From Clostridiales bacterium (GTDB lineage Bacteria; Bacillota; Clostridia; Oscillospirales; Acutalibacteraceae), in the NCBI GenBank assembly GCA_012839705.1, contig DUMT01000064.1, positions 1 to 33,540 on the forward strand: a stretch of DNA of 33,540 nucleotides. The letters run 5' to 3'. The position numbers and the translations under genes were made by a program. Of this stretch, positions 1 to 6,057 are shown in pieces (position 1 is the stretch's first letter; every line of letters begins with the position of its first letter). A model generated the notes under the pieces. It was not told the origin of the DNA, made no database searches, and saw nothing but the letters and a program-made list of their open reading frames with translations.

Positions 1-104
1 ACTGCAAGCCCGGTTTTAACCGAATTTGAGCTTTCCTTTGAGCAACCGGCAAAAACTGATATAACCAGAATCGCGCAGATTGCCAATGCAAGGATTTTTT
101 TCAT
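1..104 (-). CDS. Partial lipoprotein, probable FMN-binding/PplA-like EET protein (N-terminus only)
   Basis: Only the first 34 complete codons lie in the window; the gene continues off the left edge. It starts ATG at 104 behind a good ribosome site (GAGGTGG). The translation begins MKKILALAICAILVISVFAGC, a lipoprotein signal peptide with lipobox FAGC and lipidated Cys21, then a Ser/Lys-rich start ending KTGLAV. It follows eetB by 34 bp on the same strand, so it is probably the last visible gene of the EET operon. In Listeria the equivalent exported partner is PplA, a lipoprotein carrying FMN-binding domains, and clostridial versions of this locus often encode an FMN-binding lipoprotein here. 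That identity is inference from context and the short mature N-terminus; the FMN-binding domain itself is not in the window. Confidence 0.6.
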   Translation of the reverse strand, partial: MKKILALAICAILVISVFAGCSKESSNSVKTGLA

Positions 105-138
105 AATACCCACCTCTTTTAGATTTTTTCTTTTTTAT

Positions 139-714
139 TTATTTCAACCCCAGCTTGTTAACCGCAGGGATGAAAAAACGCAGTAAAACCGCAGTGACGG
201 CGCCGGTCAGAACCCCGGAAACCAGCAATACCGGAAGATGGACCAGGGCTATCAAATTGGTATAGATGAAGGATACCGCTGCGAGCTGCCCCAGGTTATG
301 GGTTATAGCCCCGAATATGCTTAAAATCAAATAAGAAACCTTATCCCTGAAAATAATTGACAGCAGTATCATAATAATAACCGAAGCCAGCCCGCCGGAT
401 AAGCTTATAATTCCCGCCACCGGGCCACGGGTGATGAAGGCGAAAAGGGCTTTTAACACAGTCAAAACAAAGGCATGCTTTTTGCCGAGGAAAAACAGGG
501 CATACATGACAACTACATTCGCAAGGCCCAGTTTTACCCCAGGGGCAAGTATCGGCAGCTGCAGGGAATTCTCAGCTATCGACAGCACGATAGCGGCGGC
601 AAACAGCAGCCCTGTTAAAACCACACGTATTATTTTTTTCGAAATCGGGTGGATTATTTCATCCGGCTGCCCAAAACACTTAAAAGTGTTTTCCTTAAAA
701 GCATTATCCTTCAA
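139..714 (-). CDS. eetB: EetB-like integral membrane protein (Gx transporter / HepI family)
   Basis: The 191-residue protein is very hydrophobic after a polar N-terminus, with about five membrane segments from residue 28 onward and Gly-rich turns such as ITRGPVAGIISLSGG. This fits the family annotated as Gx transporter or heptaprenyl diphosphate synthase component I, whose Listeria member EetB is needed for flavin-based extracellular electron transfer. The start is TTG at 714, preceded by GAAAGGG. It lies 29 bp downstream of eetA and 34 bp upstream of the lipoprotein gene, so the genes are one operon. How EetB works is not settled; it is thought to help deliver or anchor electron-transfer components at the membrane. 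The old HepI label does not imply prenyl synthase activity. Family assignment is good; the EET role rests on gene neighbourhood. Confidence 0.82.
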   Translation of the reverse strand: MKDNAFKENTFKCFGQPDEIIHPISKKIIRVVLTGLLFAAAIVLSIAENSLQLPILAPGVKLGLANVVVMYALFFLGKKHAFVLTVLKALFAFITRGPVAGIISLSGGLASVIIMILLSIIFRDKVSYLILSIFGAITHNLGQLAAVSFIYTNLIALVHLPVLLVSGVLTGAVTAVLLRFFIPAVNKLGLK

Positions 715-743
715 ATTTTTACCCTTTCTTTTAAAGATTAAGT

Positions 744-1130
744 TTATCCGATTACAATATCCAAATCATCGTCACTGGTTTTCTGCCTGATTATTTTTAC
801 AGAAACCCCGTTAGGCAGGCAAGCAGCACTTTGCCCAACTGTCCTTAGCTTTCCCGAACGGATGCACAGCTTATCCCTGCAATCGGATTTTACAAAAGCA
901 ATGCTGCCATCGCTGTAAAGGCGCAAAACAACATTGCGGTTCTGTCCAATTGAAAAATCCCTCTCCCGGCCACCTTCAAGGCTTATGGTGTCCACAAGTT
1001 CTGAATTGTAATAGATTGCAGCCATCACAGGGGTTTGGGAATAATATGCCTTGTACCACACCCATATGCCCAGGCTTAAAAGCAGTATTGCAGAGATTAC
1101 AACCAAATCGGATTTTTTGAATAATTTCAT
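744..1130 (-). CDS. eetA: EetA-like NusG domain II membrane-anchored protein
   Basis: The protein has 128 residues. It has one N-terminal membrane anchor (about residues 8-28, DLVVISAILLLSLGIWVWY) and an extracytoplasmic beta-rich domain of the NusG domain II type. The family signature is visible: SDCRDKLCIRSGKL, then SAACLPNGVSVKI, giving three cysteines (two as CX4C). In Listeria the same architecture is EetA, encoded beside EetB and required for extracellular electron transfer. Start is ATG at 1130 with AAAGGCGAG upstream. It lies 22 bp after dmkA and 29 bp before eetB. It has no transcription role despite the NusG name; the domain is only structurally similar. Whether the cysteines bind a cofactor or form a disulfide cannot be read from sequence. 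Confidence 0.85.
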   Translation of the reverse strand: MKLFKKSDLVVISAILLLSLGIWVWYKAYYSQTPVMAAIYYNSELVDTISLEGGRERDFSIGQNRNVVLRLYSDGSIAFVKSDCRDKLCIRSGKLRTVGQSAACLPNGVSVKIIRQKTSDDDLDIVIG

Positions 1131-1152
1131 TTATCTCGCCTTTAATAAATTG

Positions 1153-2058
1153 TTAGCGGAAAAACCCGCTCGCCGCAATAAGCAGGCAGTCGGCTGCCAT
1201 TATGATTATATAGTTTTTAATAGCCGTTATAAAGGTGGTGGCCTTGTCCTGCTCCTTTAAGAAAATATTGATGTTTTTCTGCACCGGAATCAGGGTCAGT
1301 AAAATCAAAAGGCAAACGGGGTGCAGGATTTTGAGCACAACCATCAAAATGATAGAAAGATAAACCAGATAATAAAGCCCCGCAAAAAGCCATGTGGCCC
1401 TTTTCCTGCCGATAAAATAAGGAAGCGTGTACCTTTTCACCTCAATATCCCGCTCAAGGTCGCAGGTATTGTTTGCCAGCATGATGTTGGCAGTAGTGCA
1501 GAAAGGCGCCACAGAAAGAAGGATTACGGTTAACACCTGAAACACGTCAAAGGAAAATGCAATTGTCTTAAAAGAGAAGCTGTAAGATATATATGTTGAC
1601 GGCGGCATGTTTATATACAGCAGGATAAAGGGTATTACAAACCCGTAGAAAAACCCGGAAAAAACCTCACCCAAAGGGAGCCTTGAAATTGACACCGGGC
1701 CGAAGGAATAAAACACGCCGCAAAGGAAACACAGCCCACCCAGGAGCAAAACTATGACATCGGTTATATATGCCAGATACAGCCCAAGGGCGGCGGCTGC
1801 CAGAAACAAAACTATAATGATTATGAAGGCTATCCGCCTTTCGAACTGCAAAACCTGATGGTTGGTTTTGGTGTCTTCATAGTTGTTGATTGCGGTGGTG
1901 GTCAGATCAAACAAAAACATGGACAGAAAGAAGACAAGGGTTTTTACGAAATCTACCCTCTGCCCCACAGAAAACAGGTAGGACAGGGTCATAAGGAATG
2001 CAAACACACTGGTTATTTTTGTTTTGATTTCGATATAGCTTAAAAACCTCTTAACCAA
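1153..2058 (-). CDS. dmkA: DmkA-like UbiA-family prenyltransferase (demethylmenaquinone synthesis)
   Basis: This integral membrane UbiA/MenA-family enzyme would attach a polyprenyl chain to 1,4-dihydroxy-2-naphthoate to give demethylmenaquinone. The first Asp-rich region appears as NNYEDTKTN (NxxxD-type) and the second as NTCDLERDIEVKR, both expected for Mg-diphosphate binding; about eight hydrophobic helices surround them. The ORF track starts at 2133 and overlaps dmkB by 83 bp. I prefer TTG at 2058 (301 aa): it has GGTGGGG six bases upstream, starts just before the conserved N-terminus, and gives an 8-bp overlap with dmkB, the same coupling as between dmkB and ndh2. In Listeria DmkA/DmkB make a quinone pool used for extracellular electron transfer, separate from the respiratory one. 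No other menaquinone gene is in the window. Confidence 0.82.
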   Translation of the reverse strand: MVKRFLSYIEIKTKITSVFAFLMTLSYLFSVGQRVDFVKTLVFFLSMFLFDLTTTAINNYEDTKTNHQVLQFERRIAFIIIIVLFLAAAALGLYLAYITDVIVLLLGGLCFLCGVFYSFGPVSISRLPLGEVFSGFFYGFVIPFILLYINMPPSTYISYSFSFKTIAFSFDVFQVLTVILLSVAPFCTTANIMLANNTCDLERDIEVKRYTLPYFIGRKRATWLFAGLYYLVYLSIILMVVLKILHPVCLLILLTLIPVQKNINIFLKEQDKATTFITAIKNYIIIMAADCLLIAASGFFR

Positions 2059-3037
2059 TGTTAACCCCACCCAATCCGTAATAGGCCTTGTCAAGAATGG
2101 CGGTAAGCCTCGCTTTTTTATCATTATGGGCATTCAGCCTGTTTATAATCTGCCGGGCTTTGTCATAGTATTTTTTTGAAACAAAACGGGTATATTCCAC
2201 ACCTCCGGCATCGTTTACCGCAACCTTTATTTCCTCCTTGGAGATATTGCCTTCCAAAGCCCTTTGCTTTAACCCGGGATTTTTCCTGAAAGCGTATATC
2301 AAAGGCAGGGTGATTACCCCCTGTTCAAAATCCAGGGTCACCGGCTTTTTGGCTTCCTCCTCGGAGGATTCGTAGTCAATGCAGTCGTCGGTAAGCTGGA
2401 ATATCATCCCAACAAAATGCCCAAGCCTTGAATACAGCTTAACCTGTTCCTTTGCCTCATCGCAGAGCATCGCCCCGGCGTGGAACCCGGCTTCAAACAG
2501 CGCCGCCGTTTTTCCGGAAATTATCCTGAGGTACTTCCGCTCGGTCAGGTTGAAATTGCGGTTGTTGACATCCTGCATAAGCTCGCCAAGGCAAATCCTG
2601 CTCATGTAATCCGGTATGTCGTAACCGAAATACTCTTCTTTTCGGGACACTCCATAAGCGGTTTTAAGTGCCAGGCAAAAAAGGTAATCCCCGCAGATGA
2701 CCGCCGGCTTCTTGCCGAATTCCCTGTGCAGGGTGGGAATCCCCCTGCGGACAGAGGAATCGTCTATCACATCGTCATGGACAAGGGTTGCAAGGTGAAG
2801 CAGTTCGATGGATACCGCAAGGCGGACAGCGTCGGGGCTAATCAGCCCTTCGCCGTCCTCTGCACAGGCAAGGAGGGAAACCGCCCTGATGAATTTGCCA
2901 CTGGTTTTTGACAAATGCTCGGTCTGGGCGCGGATTATTTCCGGGGAAGATTTCAGCAGAAAATCCAGCTCTTCCCTTACTTTATTCAAACTGTTTGTAA
3001 AATCCTGCGGTTTTAATTCTATAGGCTTATTAATCAT
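2051..3037 (-). CDS. dmkB: DmkB-like trans-polyprenyl diphosphate synthase
   Basis: This 328-residue soluble isoprenyl diphosphate synthase condenses isopentenyl diphosphate units to make the long tail that dmkA transfers. Both Asp-rich motifs are intact: DDVIDD followed by SSVRRG (first motif, about residues 89-98) and DDCID (second motif, about 216-220). The conserved GKFIR near residue 47 and GKTAALFEA are also present. It matches all-trans octaprenyl/heptaprenyl synthases rather than FPP synthase. Start ATG at 3037 overlaps the last eight bases of ndh2 (ATGATTAA), which indicates translational coupling; a GAGGAAG lies upstream inside ndh2. Chain length cannot be predicted reliably. Together with dmkA it forms the quinone module of the EET operon. 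Confidence 0.88.
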   Translation of the reverse strand: MINKPIELKPQDFTNSLNKVREELDFLLKSSPEIIRAQTEHLSKTSGKFIRAVSLLACAEDGEGLISPDAVRLAVSIELLHLATLVHDDVIDDSSVRRGIPTLHREFGKKPAVICGDYLFCLALKTAYGVSRKEEYFGYDIPDYMSRICLGELMQDVNNRNFNLTERKYLRIISGKTAALFEAGFHAGAMLCDEAKEQVKLYSRLGHFVGMIFQLTDDCIDYESSEEEAKKPVTLDFEQGVITLPLIYAFRKNPGLKQRALEGNISKEEIKVAVNDAGGVEYTRFVSKKYYDKARQIINRLNAHNDKKARLTAILDKAYYGLGGVNIG

Positions 3038-5069
3038 TGTAGATATATAACTTCCTCACAAACCGGAGATTTTTCCATTGTTTCTTTAAGAAAGGCATTG
3101 CATAGTAGTCAAGGCCGAAAATCCTGCCAGAACCTATCAGGAGGGCTATGGCAGCAAATACCATCCAGAAAGTTCCGAAATACAGCCCTGTGGTGCAGAC
3201 AAACATCACCTGCAAAACAAGGGATGCCGCGGTAGAGGCAGTAGTAAACAATCCCGAAATCAGGGAAAGGCCGATTAAAATCTCAGCAATAACGATAAAA
3301 ATCTGCATGAACAGCTGCATGCCGTTATAAGGAATAATCAGAGTGTTAATAAACCAGTTGAGTATCGGGATATCAATCCTGAAGGCAAGGTCGTTGAGTG
3401 TGGAATGGGCAAGGTCCTTGCCGCTTACCGCAATCAGTTTGAAAAGGCCCAGGAAATCAAAATTAATCAGTACCTGCCCAACCTTTTCAACTGTGTCTAC
3501 AGCCCCGCCTGTGGCGGAAGATACAGCATCAGCCACCGCATTCGAGGCGGAGGAAACAGCGTCAGCCACCGCGCTGGCGGCAGGCGTGGCGGAACTTCCG
3601 CCGTCGCTTGTCGCAACGCCTTTAAGGATTGATTCATACCACTGGTTGGCGCCGCCGAAAAAGCCTTTGAGCTTGGGCTCAACCAGCCATTTTTCGACTA
3701 TCTTCATCACGCCTTCAAACACCCATACGGCGCCGAGCCAAAGCCTTAAAGGTACAAGCAGGAAGCTGGGGGTCTTGTTTGAGAAATGCCCGCCCACAAA
3801 GCTCCTGTTGTGGCGGATGGTGAAGAACTCGTGTTTTAAATAGCTGAAGATTTTATTCCAGCCCAGAACCTGCACGAAATATACAATATTGATGAAATGC
3901 TTTGTGAACATCGCGAAGAAGGACGCCAGGGAAAACTTGCGATTTGCGGTGCCCACATAGGCAACACCATAGCGCCCGCCCACGCTTACCATAAACCCGT
4001 GGAATTTCGGGTTATACTCTTTCATGTCGCCTTCGCCCTTAATGGCGCAGGTGATATTGTGGGCAGCGACCGCGGCGCTCTGCTCGCAGTTCTCAACTAT
4101 CTGGGGAACCGGGGTTTCCTGCCCTTCTGGGATATAGAATATATTGTCACCGGTGACGTATACGCTTTCATCGTTCAGGGAGCGCAGGTACTTGTCGGTC
4201 TTAATCCTGCCCCTGCCAGCCGACTCCAGCTTTTCAGCCGCACTGGCAGCCAGTTCTGAGCTTTCGGTACCTGCCGCCCAGATAACAGTCTTTGATTCAA
4301 TCCGCTTGTCTTCCCCGCCGTGCTGAAGCTCGATATAGCCTTCGCCGATTTTAACTACCTTAGCCCCAAGGAAAAGCTGCACGCCGGTTTTTTCAAGCCT
4401 GCGCTCAATCTTTTTCGACAGTTTTTCAGGCAAGGTAGGGACTGTGCGGGGGAGTACGTCGGCAATGTAAAGGCTGACCAAAGACCTGTCAACTTCAAAT
4501 TCCTCGCACAGAATCGGGACATATTCGGCAAGCTCGCCTGCCATTTCGGTGCCTGTAAAGCCAGCTCCCACCACAAAGAAGGACAAAAGCTTTTTCTTTT
4601 CCTCAAGGTTTGTTTCCCTTGTGGCTTTGCGGAAACAATCAAGAATATGATCCCTGAGTATTACCGCATCGTCATAGGACCATAGCTTGTACGAGTATTC
4701 CGCAGCGCCTTCAACCCCGAAATAAGTGGGGCGGCAGCCTGTGGCGATTACCAGATAATCATAATCATAGCTGCCATTTTTCCCTAACGCCTTTTTCCCG
4801 TCGAAATCAATGCCGGTGATGGTGTCCTGGATTACGTTAACCTTTCTGCCGGCAAAAATCTTTTTAAGGCTGAGCTTAATGCTGTCCTCGCTGACACGTC
4901 CCGCTGCAACCTCGTGCAATTCGGTCAGCATGGTATGGAACGGGTTCTTGTCCACGATGGAAATGCTGACGTTTGGATTTTTCTTAAACCGCTTTGCCAG
5001 CTTTTTGGCAGTCAACACACCTGAATAACCGGCACCTATAACCAAAATCTTCTTCGCATTATCCTGCAT
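3030..5069 (-). CDS. ndh2: Type II NADH dehydrogenase fused to a DoxX-like membrane domain (EET Ndh2)
   Basis: Residues 1 to about 380 form a two-Rossmann flavoprotein: FAD site IGAGYSG (11-17), NADH site VVGAGFTG (166-173) and the FAD-contact VYVTGDN (303-309). It oxidises NADH and reduces quinone without pumping protons. Ordinary NDH-2 enzymes are about 400 aa; this one has 679, with a C-terminal membrane part resembling DoxX (helices near 436-458 and several between 572 and 650). The Listeria EET Ndh2 likewise carries an extra membrane domain. Inside the insert between the first and later helices is an Ala/Ser/Val-rich stretch holding AVADAVSSA twice (500-508 and 511-519). It is the first gene of the EET operon. 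ATG at 5069 has AAAGGAT upstream. The NDH-2 call is strong; the DoxX label is from hydropathy and the G-R/G-L-D ending. Confidence 0.9.
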   Translation of the reverse strand: MQDNAKKILVIGAGYSGVLTAKKLAKRFKKNPNVSISIVDKNPFHTMLTELHEVAAGRVSEDSIKLSLKKIFAGRKVNVIQDTITGIDFDGKKALGKNGSYDYDYLVIATGCRPTYFGVEGAAEYSYKLWSYDDAVILRDHILDCFRKATRETNLEEKKKLLSFFVVGAGFTGTEMAGELAEYVPILCEEFEVDRSLVSLYIADVLPRTVPTLPEKLSKKIERRLEKTGVQLFLGAKVVKIGEGYIELQHGGEDKRIESKTVIWAAGTESSELAASAAEKLESAGRGRIKTDKYLRSLNDESVYVTGDNIFYIPEGQETPVPQIVENCEQSAAVAAHNITCAIKGEGDMKEYNPKFHGFMVSVGGRYGVAYVGTANRKFSLASFFAMFTKHFINIVYFVQVLGWNKIFSYLKHEFFTIRHNRSFVGGHFSNKTPSFLLVPLRLWLGAVWVFEGVMKIVEKWLVEPKLKGFFGGANQWYESILKGVATSDGGSSATPAASAVADAVSSASNAVADAVSSATGGAVDTVEKVGQVLINFDFLGLFKLIAVSGKDLAHSTLNDLAFRIDIPILNWFINTLIIPYNGMQLFMQIFIVIAEILIGLSLISGLFTTASTAASLVLQVMFVCTTGLYFGTFWMVFAAIALLIGSGRIFGLDYYAMPFLKKQWKNLRFVRKLYIYND

Positions 5070-5162
5070 GTGATTTCGTATCCTTTCAAAAAAATTATAT
5101 CATCGGGAAGAAATAACTTGTTGGAATTCTATAATTTTCATAAAAAAAAATAAATTATAGTA

Positions 5163-5191
5163 ATTATATAATCTGTTTGGCGGCTAGTCAA
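5163..5191 (-). promoter_or_regulatory. Predicted sigma-A promoter of the EET operon
   Basis: On the minus strand TTGACT (5191-5186) and TATAAT (5168-5163) are separated by exactly 17 bases. Transcription would start near 5156, giving a leader of about 85 nt before ndh2. No other equally good promoter was seen inside the operon. Confidence 0.65.
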
Positions 5192-5200
5192 TAAACCATT

Positions 5201-5218
5201 TTGTTAATTATATGTCAA
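5201..5218. promoter_or_regulatory. Possible Rex-type operator upstream of ndh2
   Basis: TTGTTAATTATATGTCAA is 18 bp long and begins TTG and ends CAA, as the clostridial Rex site TTGTTAA-N4-TTAACAA does. The left arm matches fully; the right arm matches 4 of 7 positions. It lies 10 bp upstream of the predicted ndh2 -35 box. The AT-rich setting makes chance likely, so this is weak alone; it gains weight from the much better site at the hydrogenase operon. Confidence 0.3.
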
Positions 5219-5251
5219 TTGTATCCCATAGTTTTTGTATGATTTAACTTT

Positions 5252-5280
5252 TTTACAGAATAATCGGGAAAAAATATAAT
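5252..5280 (+). promoter_or_regulatory. Predicted sigma-A promoter of the acetyltransferase gene
   Basis: TTTACA (5252-5257) and TATAAT (5275-5280) have a 17-base spacer. The start would be near 5287, leaving a leader of about 130 nt that contains the perfect 12-bp palindrome ATATCCGGATAT (5333-5344). The 347-bp gap 5070-5416 therefore holds two divergent promoters and otherwise only AT-rich sequence. Confidence 0.6.
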
Positions 5281-5416
5281 CCGTTATTATAATTACACAA
5301 AAAATCAACTATAATAATTATAAGAAAAATTTATATCCGGATATTTTAATAACATTTTTAAAATGCCGATAATTTATTTGAAAGCCTGATTTTAACCTGA
5401 TTGGAAGGATAACCCT

Positions 5417-6013
5417 ATGAAAATACATATAAGAGAGTTGCAAAGGCAAAGCCGGAAACACAGGCGGCAGGCGGCGGAGATACTGCTGGAAAACCCCGAA
5501 TTCTGGCCAGCCGCGGAAATCGCCCGCTCTGTGGTAAACACCCTTCTGGCGCCAAACAGGGTGCTTTTGTGCGCTTATGACGAAAACGACAATATAGTTG
5601 GGATGATAGGCGGGCTGCCGGACTATGACGGGATAGTCTGGGAAATGCACCCGCTGGTGGTTAAAAAATCCCACCGGGGGCAAGGTATCGGCAAGAAACT
5701 GGTTAAAGCGCTGGAAAAGGAAGCCTCCGCAAGGGGCGCCCATACGATAATCCTCGGTACCGACGATTTGACCGGTTCCACAAGCCTTTCCGGAACCAAC
5801 CTTTATGAAAACCTGGGAGATAAAATAGATAACATAGTCTGCCGGGACAGGCACCCTTATACTTTCTTTAAAAAATGCGGATATAATATCATAGGAGTCA
5901 TTCCAGATGCCAACGGGCCTGGCAAACCCGACATACTCATGGGTAAAAGTATTCCCAAAAAACGCAGCAATAAAACCAAACTCACAACACTGGAAGGCGG
6001 AAAATCAATATAA
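5417..6013 (+). CDS. GNAT acetyltransferase resembling aminoglycoside 6'-N-acetyltransferase, AAC(6')-I
   Basis: A 198-residue GNAT-fold enzyme expected to move an acetyl group from acetyl-CoA to an amine. The acetyl-CoA loop is HRGQGIGKKL (86-95). Beyond the fold, several blocks follow the order seen in AAC(6')-I enzymes such as E. faecium AAC(6')-Ii: WEMHPLVV (75-82), ILGTDDLTGSTSLSGTNLY (112-130), HPYTFFKKCGYNIIGV (146-161) and PDANGPGKPDILM (163-175). An aminoglycoside could therefore be the substrate, though chromosomal relatives may have other natural amines. ATG at 5417 follows GGAAGGAT at good spacing. It has its own promoter and terminator and is monocistronic between diverging ndh2 and converging nrdJ. 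No transposon marks or odd composition surround it. GNAT is near certain; aminoglycoside activity is untested. Confidence 0.82.
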   Translation: MKIHIRELQRQSRKHRRQAAEILLENPEFWPAAEIARSVVNTLLAPNRVLLCAYDENDNIVGMIGGLPDYDGIVWEMHPLVVKKSHRGQGIGKKLVKALEKEASARGAHTIILGTDDLTGSTSLSGTNLYENLGDKIDNIVCRDRHPYTFFKKCGYNIIGVIPDANGPGKPDILMGKSIPKKRSNKTKLTTLEGGKSI

Positions 6014-6040
6014 AAAGCAGGGGAAACCCCTGCTTTTTTA
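6013..6040. terminator. Bidirectional terminator between the acetyltransferase gene and nrdJ
   Basis: AAAAGCAGGGG-AAA-CCCCTGCTTTTTTA forms an 11-bp perfect stem with a 3-base loop and T-run, and A-run on the other side. It begins at the acetyltransferase stop codon and lies 18 bp beyond the end of nrdJ, so it can serve both convergent genes. Confidence 0.9.
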
Positions 6041-6057
6041 ATTAAATACATCTTTTA

